In this document: piece after piece, positions 34,443-48,900 of the stretch
Numbering within the stretch: the stretch's first letter is position 1
Layout: every line of letters begins with the position of its first letter
Assembly (NCBI GenBank): GCA_033782935.1
Contig: JAWQEG010000490.1
Span: 278,001-342,000, forward strand
Source: Petrolisthes cinctipes
Lineage: Eukaryota; Arthropoda; Malacostraca; Decapoda; Porcellanidae
Length of the DNA stretch: 64,000 bases
Direction: 5' to 3'
Program-made: the position numbers and the translations under genes
The notes under the pieces: model-generated
What the model was told of the DNA's origin: nothing
The model's input: only the letters and a program-made list of their open reading frames with translations
The model's database searches: none

Positions 34443-36270
34443 GGAGTCCTAGAAGCGATCTGTACATGCATACTCAGTGCTAGAATATTTTCAAAATCTA
34501 GGCTCAAAACATGCTATAAATCGATATTTTAGGTGAGTAAAGGCGATATCTCAAATTCAGGCCCAAAACACCCGAAAATTCGATATTTAGGGGTTGCAGA
34601 AGCGATCTGTACATGCCTACTCCGTGTTAAAGTATTTTCAAAATACAGGCCAAAAACATACTGAAAGTCGATGTTTTAGGTGCCCAAAAGTCGATATGTG
34701 CATGCATCTTCTGTACCCGTTTATATCTCAAATTCTTGCCCTAAACACCCGAAAATTCGATATTTTGGGGTCCCAGAAGCAATCTGTATATGCCTACTCC
34801 GTGTTAGAGTATTTTCAAAATACATGCCCAAAACATGCTGAAAATCGATATTTTAGATGTCCAAAGTCAATATGTGCATGTATCTTCTGTACCCGTTTAT
34901 GTCTCAAATTCAGGCTCAAAACACCCGAAAATTCAATATTTTGGGGTCCCAGAAGCAATTTGTACATGCCTACTCAGTGCTAGAATATTTTTAAAAATAT
35001 AGGCTAAAAACATGCTAAAAATCGATATTTTAGGTGCCAAAAAGTCGATATCGAGAATTAAGGCCCAAAACACCCGAGAATTCGATATTTAGGGGTCCCA
35101 GAAGAGATCTGTACATGCCTACTCCGTGTTAGAGTATTTTCAAAATACAGGCCAAAAACATACTGAAAATCGATCTTGTAGGTGCTCAAAAGTCGATATG
35201 TGCATGCATCTTCTGTACCCGTTTATATTTCATATTCTGGCCCTAAGCACCCGAAAATTCGATATTTTGGGGTCTCAGAAGCGATCTGTACATGCCTACT
35301 CAGTGCTAGAATGTTTTCAAAATACAGGCCCAAAACATACTGAAAATCGATGTTTTAGGTGCCAAAAAGTCGATATGTGCATGCATCTTCAGTATCCGTT
35401 TATATCTCAAATTCAGGCTCAAAACACCCGAATATTCGATATTTTGGGGTCCCAGAAGCGATCTGTACATGCCTACTCCGTGTTAGAGTTTTTTCAAAAT
35501 ACATGCCAAAAACATGCTGAAAATCGATATTTTAGATGCCCAAAGTCAATATGTGTATGTATCTTCTGTACCCGTTTATATCTCAAATTCAGGCTCAAAA
35601 CACCCGAAAATTCAATATTTTAGGGTCCCAGAAGCAATCTGTACATGCCTACTCAGTGCTAGAATATTTTCAAAATATAGGCTAAAAACATGCTAAAAAA
35701 CGATATATTAGGTGCAAAAAAGTCGATATCTCAAATTAAGGCCCAAAACACCCGAAAATTCGATATTTAGGGGTCCCAGAAGCGATCTGTACATGCCTAC
35801 TCCGTGTTAGAGTATTTTCAAAATACAGGCCAAAAACATACTGAAAATCGTTCTTTTAGGTGCCCAAAAGTCGATATGTGCATGCATCTTCTGTACCCGT
35901 TTAAATCTCAAATTCAAGCTCAAAACACCCGAAAATTCGATATTTTTGGGTCCCAGAAGCGATCTGTACATGCCTACTCAGTGCTAGAATGTTTTCAAAA
36001 TATAGGCTCAAAATATGCTTAAAATCGATATTTTAGGTGCCCAAAAGTCGATATGTGCATGCATCTTCTGTACTCGTTTATATCTCAAATTCAAGCTCAA
36101 AACTCCCGAAAATTCGATATTTAGGGGTCCCAGAAGCGATCTGTACATGCCTACTCAGTGCTAGAATATTTTTAAAATATAGGCTAAAAACATGCTAAAA
36201 ATCGATATTTTAGGTGAGTAAAGGCGATATCTCAAATTCAGGCCCAAAACACCCGAAAATTCGATATTTA
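34443..36270 (+). repeat. 1,828-bp higher-order repeat, copy 1
   Basis: Starts at GGAGTCCTAGAAGCG. It contains a distinctive set of rare variants: CACCCGAGAATTC (about 35071), CTAAAAAACGATATATTA (about 35692), AATCGTTCTTTTA (about 35847) and AAACTCCCGAAAA (about 36101). All recur exactly 1,828 bp later. There is no gene. Confidence 0.9.
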
Positions 36271-38098
36271 GGAGTCCTAGAAGCGATCTGTACATGCATA
36301 CTCAGTGCTAGAATATTTTCAAAATCTAGGCTCAAAACATGCTATAAATCGATATTTTAGGTGAGTAAAGGCGATATCTCAAATTCAGGCCCAAAACACC
36401 CGAAAATTCGATATTTAGGGGTTGCAGAAGCGATCTGTACATGCCTACTCCGTGTTAAAGTATTTTCAAAATACAGGCCAAAAACATACTGAAAGTCGAT
36501 GTTTTAGGTGCCCAAAAGTCGATATGTGCATGCATCTTCTGTACCCGTTTATATCTCAAATTCTTGCCCTAAACACCCGAAAATTCGATATTTTGGGGTC
36601 CCAGAAGCAATCTGTATATGCCTACTCCGTGTTAGAGTATTTTCAAAATACATGCCCAAAACATGCTGAAAATCGATATTTTAGATGTCCAAAGTCAATA
36701 TGTGCATGTATCTTCTGTACCCGTTTATGTCTCAAATTCAGGCTCAAAACACCCGAAAATTCAATATTTTGGGGTCCCAGAAGCAATTTGTACATGCCTA
36801 CTCAGTGCTAGAATATTTTTAAAAATATAGGCTAAAAACATGCTAAAAATCGATATTTTAGGTGCCAAAAAGTCGATATCGAGAATTAAGGCCCAAAACA
36901 CCCGAGAATTCGATATTTAGGGGTCCCAGAAGAGATCTGTACATGCCTACTCCGTGTTAGAGTATTTTCAAAATACAGGCCAAAAACATACTGAAAATCG
37001 ATCTTGTAGGTGCTCAAAAGTCGATATGTGCATGCATCTTCTGTACCCGTTTATATTTCATATTCTGGCCCTAAGCACCCGAAAATTCGATATTTTGGGG
37101 TCTCAGAAGCGATCTGTACATGCCTACTCAGTGCTAGAATGTTTTCAAAATACAGGCCCAAAACATACTGAAAATCGATGTTTTAGGTGCCAAAAAGTCG
37201 ATATGTGCATGCATCTTCAGTATCCGTTTATATCTCAAATTCAGGCTCAAAACACCCGAATATTCGATATTTTGGGGTCCCAGAAGCGATCTGTACATGC
37301 CTACTCCGTGTTAGAGTTTTTTCAAAATACATGCCAAAAACATGCTGAAAATCGATATTTTAGATGCCCAAAGTCAATATGTGTATGTATCTTCTGTACC
37401 CGTTTATATCTCAAATTCAGGCTCAAAACACCCGAAAATTCAATATTTTAGGGTCCCAGAAGCAATCTGTACATGCCTACTCAGTGCTAGAATATTTTCA
37501 AAATATAGGCTAAAAACATGCTAAAAAACGATATATTAGGTGCAAAAAAGTCGATATCTCAAATTAAGGCCCAAAACACCCGAAAATTCGATATTTAGGG
37601 GTCCCAGAAGCGATCTGTACATGCCTACTCCGTGTTAGAGTATTTTCAAAATACAGGCCAAAAACATACTGAAAATCGTTCTTTTAGGTGCCCAAAAGTC
37701 GATATGTGCATGCATCTTCTGTACCCGTTTAAATCTCAAATTCAAGCTCAAAACACCCGAAAATTCGATATTTTTGGGTCCCAGAAGCGATCTGTACATG
37801 CCTACTCAGTGCTAGAATGTTTTCAAAATATAGGCTCAAAATATGCTTAAAATCGATATTTTAGGTGCCCAAAAGTCGATATGTGCATGCATCTTCTGTA
37901 CTCGTTTATATCTCAAATTCAAGCTCAAAACTCCCGAAAATTCGATATTTAGGGGTCCCAGAAGCGATCTGTACATGCCTACTCAGTGCTAGAATATTTT
38001 TAAAATATAGGCTAAAAACATGCTAAAAATCGATATTTTAGGTGAGTAAAGGCGATATCTCAAATTCAGGCCCAAAACACCCGAAAATTCGATATTTA
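36271..38098 (+). repeat. 1,828-bp higher-order repeat, copy 2
   Basis: I noticed no difference from copy 1 in the parts compared, and all four rare markers are shared. At 38099 the expected GGAGTCCTAG is replaced by GGGGTCCCAG and the array changes context, so only two tandem copies exist here. Confidence 0.9.
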
Positions 38099-41000
38099 GG
38101 GGTCCCAGAAGCGATCTGTACATGACTACTCCGTGTTAGAGTATTTTCAAAATACAGGCCAAAAACATACTGAAAATCGATGTTTTAGGTGCCCAAAAGT
38201 CGATATGTGCATGCATCTTCTGTACCCGTTTATATCTCAAATTCTGGCCCTAAACACCCGAAAATTCGATATTTTAGGGTCCCAGAAGCGATCTGTACAT
38301 GCCTACTCCGTGTTAGAGTATTTTCAAAATACATGCCCAAAACATGCTGAAAATCGATATTTTAAATGCCCATAGTCAATATGTGCATGTATCTTCTGTA
38401 CCCGTTTATGTCTCAAATTCAGGCTCAAAACACCCTAAAAATTCGATATTTTGGAGTCCCAGAAGCAATCTGTACATGCCTTCTCAGTGCTAGAATATTT
38501 TTAAAAATATAGGCTAAAAACATGCTAAAAATCGATATTTTAGGTGCCAAAAAGTCCATATCTAAAATTAAGGCACAAAACACCCGAAAATTCGATATTT
38601 AGGGGTCCCAGAAGAGATCTGTACATTCCTACTCCGTGTTAGAGTATTTTCAAAATACAGGCCAAAAACATACTGAAAATCGATCTTGTAGGTGCCCAAA
38701 AGTCGATATGTGCATGCATCTTCTGTACCCGTTTATATCTCAAATTCTGGCACTAAACACCCGAAAATTCGATATTTTGGGGTCCCAGAAGCGATCTGTA
38801 CATGCCTACTCAGTGCTAGAATGTTTTCAAAATATAGGCTAAAAACATGCTAAAAATCGATATATTAGGTGCCAAAAAATCGATATCTCAAATTAAGGCC
38901 CAAAACACCCGAAAATTAGATATTTAGGGGTCCCAGAAGCGATCTGTACATGCCTACTCCGTGTTAGAGAATTTTCAAAATACAGGCCAAACACATACTG
39001 AAAATCGATCTTTTAGGTGCCCAAAAGTCGATATGTGCATGCATCTTCTGTACCCGTTTAAATCTCAAATTCAAGCTCAAAACACCCGAAAATTCGATAT
39101 TTTTGAGTCCCAGAAGCGATCTGTACATGCCTACTCAGTGCTAGAATGTTTTCAAAATATACGCTCAAAATATGCTCAAAATCGATATTTTAGGTGCCCA
39201 AAAGTCGATATGTGCATGCATCTTCTGTACTCGTTTAAATCTCAAATTCAAGCTCAAAACACCCGAAAATTCGAAATTCAGGGGTCCCGGAAGCGATCTG
39301 TACATGCCTAGTCAGTGCTAGAATATTTTCAAAATATAGGCTAAAAATATGCTAAAAATCGATATTTTAGGTGAGTAAAGGCGATATCTCAAATTCCGGC
39401 CCAAAACACCTGAAAATTCGATATTTAGGGGTCCCAGAAGCGATCTGTACATGCCTACTCCGTGTTAGAGTATTTTCAAAATACAGGCCAAAAACATATT
39501 GAAAATCGATCTTTTAGGTGCCCAAAAGTCGATATGTGCATGCATCTTCTGTACCCGTTTATATCTCAAATTCTTGCCCTAAACACCCGATAATTCGATT
39601 TTTTGGGGACCCAGAAGCGATCTGTACATGCCTACTCCGTGTTAGAGTATTTTCAAAATGTAGGCTAAAAACATGCTAAAAATCGATATTTTAGGTGCCA
39701 AAAAGTCGATATCTAAAATTAAGTCCCAAAACACCCAAAAATTCGATATTTAGGGGTCCCAGAAGCGATCTGTACATGCCTACTCAGTGCTAGAATATTT
39801 TCAAAATGTAGGCTCAAAACATGCTAAAAATCGATATTTTAAGTGCGTAAAGGCGATATCTCAAATTCAAGCCCAAAACACCCGAAAATTAGATATTTAG
39901 GGGTCCCAGAAGCGATCTGTACACGCCTACTCAGTGCTAGAATGTTTTCAAAATATAGGCTCAAAACATGCTCAAAATCGATATTTTAGGTGCCCAAAAG
40001 TCGATATGTGCATGTATCTTCTGTTCTCGTTTATATCTCAAATTCAAGCTCAAAACACCCGAAAATTCGATATTTAGGGGTCCCAGAAGCGATCTGTACA
40101 TGCCTACTCAGTGCTAGAATGTTTTCAAAATATAGGCTCAAAACATGCTCAAAATCGATATTTTAGGTGCCAAAAAGTCGATATGTGCATGCATCTTCTG
40201 TACTCGTTTAAATCTCAAATTCAAGCTCAAAACACCCGAAAATTCGATATTTAGGGGTCCCAGAAGCGATCTGTACATGCCTACTCAGTGTTAGAATATT
40301 TTCAAAATATAGGCTAAAAACATGCTAAAAATCGATATTTTAGGTGAGTAAAGGCGATATCTTAAATTCAGGCCCAAAACACCCGAAAATTCGATATTTA
40401 GGGGGCCCAGAAGCGATCTGTACATGCCTACTCCGTGTTAGAGTATTTTCAAAATACATGCCCAAAACATGCTGAAAATCGATATTTTAGATGCCCAAAG
40501 TCAATATGTGCATGTATCTTATGTACCCGTTTATATCTCAAATTCAGGCTCAAAACACCCGAAAATTCAATATTTTGGGGTCCCAGAAGCAATCTGTACA
40601 TGCCTACTCAGTGCTAGAATATTTTTAAAAATATAGGCTAAAAACATGCTAAAAATCGATATTTTAGGTGCCAAAAAGTCGATATCTCAAATTAAGGCCC
40701 AAAACACCCAAAAATTCGATATTTAGGGGTCCCAGAAGCGATCTGTACATGCCTACTCAGTGCTAGAATAATTTCAAAATATAGGCTAAAAACATGCTAA
40801 AAATCGTTATTTTATGTGAGTAAAGGCGATATCTTAAATTCAGGCCCAAAACACCCGAAAATTCGATATTTAGGGGTCCCAGAAGCGATCTGTACATGCC
40901 TACTCAGTGCTAGAATATTTTCAAAATATAGGCTAAAAACATGCTAAAAATCGATATTTTAGGTGAGTAAAGGCGATATCTTAAATTCAGGCCCAAAACA

Positions 41001-44000
41001 CCCGAAAATTCGATATTTAGGGGTCCCAGAAGCGATCTGTACATGCCTACTCCGTGTTAGAGTATTTTCAAAATACAGGCCAAAAACATACTGAAAATCG
41101 ATCTTGTAGGTGCCCAAAAGTCGATATGTGCATGCAACTTCAGTACCCGTTTATATCTCAAATTCTGGCCCTAAACACCCGAAAATTCAATATTTTGGGG
41201 TCCCAGAAGCAATCTGTACATGCCTACTCAGTGCTAGAATATATTCAAAATATAGGCTAAAAACATGCTAAAAATCGATATTTTACGTGCCAAAAATTCG
41301 ATATCTAAAATTAAAGCCAAAACACCCGAAAATTCGATATTTTGGGGTCCCAGAAGCGATCTGTACATGCCTACTCCGTGTTAGAGTATTTTCAAAATAC
41401 AGGACCAAAACATGCTCAAAATCGATGTTTTAGGTGCCAAAAAGTCGATATGTGCATGCATCTTCAGTACCCGTTTATATCTCAAATTCAGGCTCAAAAC
41501 ACCCGAAAATTGGATATTTTGGGGTCCCAGAAGCGATCTGTACATGCCTACTCCGTGTTAGAGTATTTTCAAAATACATGCCCAAAACATGCTGAAAATC
41601 GATATTTTAGATGCCCAAAGTCAATATGTGTATGTATCTTCTGTACCCGTTTATATCTCAAATTCAGGCTCAAAACACCCGAAAATTCAATATTTTAGGG
41701 TCCCAGAAGCAATCTGTACATGCCTACTCAGTGCTAGAATATTTTCAAAATATAGGCTAAAAACATGCTAAAAATCGATATTTTAGGTGCCAAAAAGTCG
41801 ATATCTCAAATTAAAGCCAAAACACCCGAAAATTCGATATTTTGGGGTCCCAGAAGCGATCTGTACATGCCTACTCCGTGTTAGAGTATTTTCAAAATAC
41901 AGGCACAAAACATGCTCAAAATCGATGATTTAGGTGCCAAAAGGTCGATATGTGCATGCATCTTCAGAACCCGTTTATATCTCAAATTCAGGCTCAAAAC
42001 ACCCGAATATTCGATATTTTGGGGTCCCAGAAGCGATCTGTACATGCTTACTCCGTGTTAGAGTATTTTCAAAATACATGCCCAAAACAAGCTGAAAATC
42101 GATATTTTAGATGCCCAAAGTCAATATGTGTATGTATCTTCTGTACCCGTTTATATCTCAAATTCAGGCTCAAAACACCCGAAAATTCAATATTTTAGGG
42201 TCCCAGAAGCAATTTGTACATGCCTACTCAGTGCCAGAATATTTTCAAAATATAGGCTAAAAACATGCTAAAAATCGATATATTAGGTACAAAAAAGTCG
42301 ATATCTCAAATTCCGGCCCAAAACACCCGAAAATTAGATATTTAGGGGTCCCAGATGCGATCTGTACATGCCTACTCCGTGTTAGAGTATTTTCAAAATA
42401 CAAGCCAAAAACATACTGAAAATCGATCTTTTAGGTGCCCAAAAGTCGATATGTGCATGCATCTTCTGTACCCGTTTATATCCAAAATTCTGGCCCTGAA
42501 CACCCGAAAATTCAATATTTTGGGGTCCCAGAAGCGATCTGTACATGCCTACTCCGTGTTAGAGTATTTTCAAAATACATGCCCAAAACATGCTGAAAAT
42601 CGATATTTTAGATGCCCAAAGTCAATATGTGCATGTATCTTATGTACCCGTTTATATCTCAAATTCAGGCTCAAAACACCCGAAAATTCAATATTTTGGG
42701 GTCCCAGAAGCAAACTGTACATGCCTACTCAGTGCTAGAATATTTTTAAAAATATAGGCTAAAAACATGCTAAAAATCGATATTTTAGGTGCCAAAAAGT
42801 CAATATCTAAAATTAAGGCCCAAAACACCCAAAAATTCGATATTTAGGGGTCCCAGAAGCGATCTGTACATGCCTACTCAGTGCTAGAATGTTTTCAAAA
42901 TATAGGATCATAACATGCTCAAAATCGATATTTTAAGTGCCCAAAATTCGATATGTTCATGCATCTTCTGTACTCGTTTATATCTCAAATTCAAGCTCAA
43001 AACACCCGAAAATTCGATATTTATGGGTCCCAGAAGCGATCTGTACATGCCTACTCAGTGCTAGAATATTTTCAAAATATAGGCTAAAAACATGCTAAAA
43101 ATCGATATTTTAGGTGCCCAAAGTCAATATGTGCATGTATCTACTGTACCCGATTATATCTCAAATTCAGGATCAAAACACCCGAAAATTCAATATTTTG
43201 GGGTTCCAGAAGCAATCTGTACATGCCTACTCAGTGCTAGAATATTTTCAAAATATAGGCTAAAAACATGCTAAAAATCGATATTTTAGGTGCCAAAAAG
43301 TCGATATCTCAAATTAAGGCCCAAAACACCCGAAAATTCGATATTTAGGGGTCCCATAAGCGATCTGTACATGCCTACTCCATGTTAGAGTATTTCCAAA
43401 ATACAGGCCAAAAACATACTGAAAATCGATCTTTTAGGTGCCAAAAGTCGATATGTGCATGCATCTTCTGTACCCGTTTATATCTCAAATTCTGGCCCTA
43501 AACCCCCGAAAATTCGATATTTAGGGGTCCCAGAAGCGATCTGTAGATGCCTACTCAGTGCTAGAATATTTTCAAAATATAGGCTAAAAACCTGCTAAAA
43601 ATCGATATTTTAGGTGCGTAAAGTCGATATCTCAAATTAAGGCCCAAAACACCCGAAAATTCGATATTTAGGGGTCCCAGAAGCGATCTGTACATGCCTA
43701 CTCCGTGTTAGAGTATTTTCAAAATACAGCCCAAAAACATACTGAAAATCGATCTTTTAGGTGCCCAAAAGTCGATATGTGCATGCATCTCCAGTACCCG
43801 TTTATATCTCAAATTCTGGCCCTAAACACCCGAAAATCCAATATTTTGGGGTCCCAGAAGCAATCTGTACATGCCTACTCAGTGCTAGAATATTTTCAAA
43901 ATATAGGCTAAAAACATGCTAAAAATCGATATTTTTGGTGCCAAAAAGTCGATATCTCAAATTAAAGCCATAACACCCGAAAATTCGATATTTTGGGGTC

Positions 44001-45993
44001 CCAGAAGCGATCTGTACATGCCTACTCCGTGTTAGAGTATTTTCAAAATACAGGCCCAAAACATGCTCAAAATCGATGTTTTAGGTGCCAAAAAGTCGAT
44101 ATGTGCATGCATCTTCAGTACCCGTTTATATCTCAAATTCAGGCTCAAAACACCCGAATATTCGATATTTTGGGGTCCCAGAAGCGATCTGTACATGCCT
44201 ACTCCGTGTTAGAGTATTTTCAAAATACATGCCCAAAACATGCTGAAAATCGATATTTTAGATGCCCAAAGTCAATATGTGTATGTATCTTCTGTACCCG
44301 TTTATATCTCAAATTCAGGCTCAAAACTCCCGAAAATTCAATATTTTAGGGTCCCAGAAGCAATCTGTACATGCCTACACAGTGCTAGAATATTTTCAAA
44401 ATATAGGCTAAAAACATGCTAAAAATCGATATATTAGGTGCCAAAAAGTCGATATCTCAAATTAAGGCCCAAAACACCCGAAAATTAGATATTTAGGGGT
44501 CCCAGAAGCGATCTGTACATGCCTACTCCGTGTTAGAGTATTTTAAAAATACAGGCCAAAAACATACTGAAAATCGATCTTTTAGGTGCCCAAAAGTCGA
44601 TATGTGCATGCATCTTCTGTACCCGTTTATATCTCAAATTCTTGACCTAAACACCTGAAAATTCGATATATTGGGGTCCCAGAAGCGATCTGTACATGCC
44701 TACTCCGTGTTAGAGTATTTTCAAATTACATGCCCAAAACATGCTGAAAATCGATATTTTAGATGCCCAAAGTCAATATGTGCATGTATCTTATGTACCC
44801 GTTTATATCTCAAATTCAGGCTCAAAACACAAGAAAATTCAATATTTTGGGGTCCCAGAAGCAATCTGTACATACCTACTCAGTGCTAGAATATTTTTAA
44901 AAATATAGGCGAAAAACATGCTAAAAATCGATATTTTAGGTGCCAAAAATTCGATATCTAAAATTAAGGCCCAAAACACCCAAAAATTCGATATTTAGGG
45001 GTCCTAGAAGCGATCTGTACATGCCTACTCAGTGCTAGAATATTTTCCAAATATCGGCTCAAAACATGCTAAAAATCGATATTTTAGTTGCGTAAAGGCG
45101 ATATCTCAAATTCATGCCCAAAACACCCGAAAATTAGATATTTAGGGGTCCCAGAAGCGATCTGTACATCCCTACTCAGCGCTAGAATGTTTTCAAAATA
45201 TAGGCTCAAAACATGCTGAAAATCGATATTTTAGGTGCCCAAAAGTCGATATGTGCATGCATCTTCTGTTCTCGTTTAAATCTCAAATTCAAGCCTAAAA
45301 CACCCGAAAATTCGATATTCAGGGGTCCCGGAAGCGATCTGTACATGCCTAGTCAGTGCTAGAATATTTTCAAAATATAGGCTAAAAACATGCTAAAAAT
45401 CGATATTTTAGGTGAGTAAAGGCGATATCTCAAATTCCGGCCCAAAACACCTGAAAATTCGATATTTATGGGTCCCAGAAGCGATCTGTACATGCCTACT
45501 CAGTGCTAGAATGTTTTCAAAATATAGGCTCAAAACATGCTCAAAATCGATATTTTAGGTGCCAAAAAGTCGATATGTGCATGCATCTTCTGTACTCGTT
45601 TAAATCTCAAATTCAAGCTCAAAAAACCCGAAAATTCGATATTTAGGGGTCCCAGAAGCGATCTGTACATGCCTACTCAGTGCTAGAATATTTTCAAAAT
45701 ATAGGCTAAAAACATGCTAAAAATCGATATTTTAGGTGAGTAAAGGCGATATCTTAAATTCAGGCCCAAAACACCCGAAAATTCGATATTTAGGGGTCCC
45801 AGAAGAGATCTGTACATGCCTACTCCGTGTTAGAGTATTTTCAAAATACAGGCCAAAAACATACTGAAAATCGATCTTTTAGGTGCCCAAAAGTCGATAT
45901 GTGCATGCATCTTCAGTACCCGTTTATATATCAAATTCTGGCCCTAAACACCCGAAAAATCAATATTTTGGGGTCCCAGAAGCAATCTGTACA
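38099..45993 (+). repeat. Satellite array; ~7.7-kb super-repeat, copy 1 (from ~38300)
   Basis: From about 38300 this matches the next block at offset 7694 (38636 with 46330). After intervening indels the offset is 8727 (40435 with 49162), 8403 (41378 with 49781), 7903 (42355 with 50258) and 8227 (43705 with 51932; 45827 with 54054). Offset steps are 324, 500 and 324, which are whole monomer pairs or triplets. It contains its own about 500-bp duplication near 41342/41842. There is no gene. Confidence 0.75.
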
Positions 45994-48900
45994 TGCCTAC
46001 TCCGTGTTAGAGTATTTTCAAAATACATGCCCAAAACATGCTGAAAATCGATATTTTAAATGCCCATAGTCAATATGTGCATGTATCTTCTGTACCCGTT
46101 TATGTCTCAAATTCAGGCTCAAAACACCCTAAAAATTCGATATTTTGGAGTCCCAGAAGCAATCTGTACATGCCTTCTCAGTGCTAGAATATTTTTAAAA
46201 ATATAGGCTAAAAACATGCTAAAAATCGATATTTTAGGTGCCAAAAAGTCCATATCTAAAATTAAGGCACAAAACACCCGAAAATTCGATATTTAGGGGT
46301 CCCAGAAGAGATCTGTACATTCCTACTCCGTGTTAGAGTATTTTCAAAATACAGGCCAAAAACATACTGAAAATCGATCTTGTAGGTGCCCAAAAGTCGA
46401 TATGTGCATGCATCTTCTGTACCCGTTTATATCTCAAATTCTGGCACTAAACACCCGAAAATTCGATATTTTGGGGTCCCAGAAGCGATCTGTACATGCC
46501 TACTCAGTGCTAGAATGTTTTCAAAATATAGGCTAAAAACATGCTAAAAATCGATATATTAGGTGCCAAAAAATCGATATCTCAAATTAAGGCCCAAAAC
46601 ACCCGAAAATTAGATATTAAGGGGTCCCAGAAGCGATCTGTACATGCCTACTCCGTGTTAGAGAATTTTCAAAATACAGGCCAAACACATACTGAAAATC
46701 GATCTTTTAGGTGCCCAAAAGTCGATATGTGCATGCATCTTCTGTACCCGTTTAAATCTCAAATTCAAGCTCAAAACACCCGAAAATTCGATATTTTTGA
46801 GTCCCAGAAGCGATCTGTACATGCCTACTCAGTGCTAGAATGTTTTCAAAATATACGCTCAAAATATGCTCAAAATCGATATTTTAGGTGCCCAAAAGTC
46901 GATATGTGCATGCATCTTCTGTACTCGTTTAAATCTCAAATTCAAGCTCAAAACACCCGAAAATTCGATATTCAGGGGTCCCGGAAGCGATCTGTACATG
47001 CCTAGTCAGTGCTAGAATATTTTCAAAATATAGGCTAAAAATATGCTAAAAATCGATATTTTAGGTGAGTAAAGGCGATATCTCAAATTCCGGCCCAAAA
47101 CACCTGAAAATTCGATATTTAGGGGTCCCAGAAGCGATCTGTACATGCCTACTCCGTGTTAGAGTATTTTCAAAATACAGGCCAAAAACATATTGAAAAT
47201 CGATCTTTTAGGTGCCCAAAAGTCGATATGTGTATGCATCTTCTGTACCCGTTTATATCTCAAATTCTTGCCCTAAACACCCGATAATTCGATTTTTTGG
47301 GGACCCAGAAGCGATCTGTACATGCCTACTCCGTGTTAGAGTATTTTCAAAATACATGCCCAAAACATGCTGAAAATCGATATTTTAGATGCCCAAAGTC
47401 AATATGTGCATGTATCTTATGTACCCGTTTATATCTCAAATTCAGGCTCAAAACACCCGAAAATTCAATATTTTGGGGTCCCAGAAGCAATCTGTACATG
47501 CCTACTCAGTGCTAGAATATTTTTAAAAATATAGGCTAAAAACATGCTAAAAATCGATATTTTAGGTGCCAAAAAGTCGATATCTAAAATTAAGTCCCAA
47601 AACACCCAAAAATTCGATATTTAGGGGTCCCAGAAGCGATCTGTACATGCCTACTCAGTGCTAGAATGTTTTCAAAATATAGGCTCAAAACATGCTCAAA
47701 ATCGATATTTTAGGTGCCCAAAAGTCGATATGTGCATGCATCTTCTGTTCTCGTTTATATCTCAAATTCAAGCTCAAAACACCCGAAAATTCGATATTTA
47801 GGGGTCCCAGAAGCGATCTGTACATGCCTACTCAGTGCTAGAATGTTTTCAAAATATAGGCTCAAAATATGCTCAAAATCGATATTTTAGGTGCCCAAAA
47901 GTCGATATGTGCATGCATCTTCTGTACTCGTTTAAATCTCAAATTCAAGCTCAAAACACCCGAAAATTCGATATTCAGGGGTCCCGGAAGCGATCTGTAC
48001 ATGCCTAGTCAGTGCTAGAATATTTTCAAAATATAGGCTAAAAATATGCTAAAAATCGATATTTTAGGTGAGTAAAGGCGATATCTCAAATTCCGGCCCA
48101 AAACACCTGAAAATTCGATATTTAGGGGTCCCAGAAGCGATCTGTACATGCCTACTCCGTGTTAGAGTATTTTCAAAATACAGGCCAAAAACATATTGAA
48201 AATCGATCTTTTAGGTGCCCAAAAGTCGATATGTGTATGCATCTTCTGTACCCGTTTATATCTCAAATTCTTGCCCTAAACACCCGATAATTCGATTTTT
48301 TGGGGACCCAGAAGCGATCTGTACATGCCTACTCCGTGTTAGAGTATTTTCAAAATACATGCCCAAAACATGCTGAAAATCGATATTTTAGATGCCCAAA
48401 GTCAATATGTGCATGTATCTTATGTACCCGTTTATATCTCAAATTCAGGCTCAAAACACCCGAAAATTCAATATTTTGGGGTCCCAGAAGCAATCTGTAC
48501 ATGCCTACTCAGTGCTAGAATATTTTTAAAAATATAGGCTAAAAACATGCTAAAAATCGATATTTTAGGTGCCAAAAAGTCGATATCTAAAATTAAGTCC
48601 CAAAACACCCAAAAATTCGATATTTAGGGGTCCCAGAAGCGATCTGTACATGCCTACTCAGTGCTAGAATGTTTTCAAAATATAGGCTCAAAACATGCTC
48701 AAAATCGATATTTTAGGTGCCCAAAAGTCGATATGTGCATGCATCTTCTGTTCTCGTTTATATCTCAAATTCAAGCTCAAAACACCCGAAAATTCGATAT
48801 TTAGGGGTCCCAGAAGCGATCTGTACATGCCTACTCAGTGCTAGAATGTTTTCAAAATATAGGCTCAAAACATGCTCAAAATCGATATTTTAGGTGCCAA

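Noticed and set aside
36954..37451. Open frames in the satellite (up to 171 codons) as a repeat-protein gene family
   Set aside because: They follow the monomer period, begin and end at recurrent satellite variants, overlap other equally open frames, and show no domain, start context or stop conservation. Monomer length as a multiple of three explains them.
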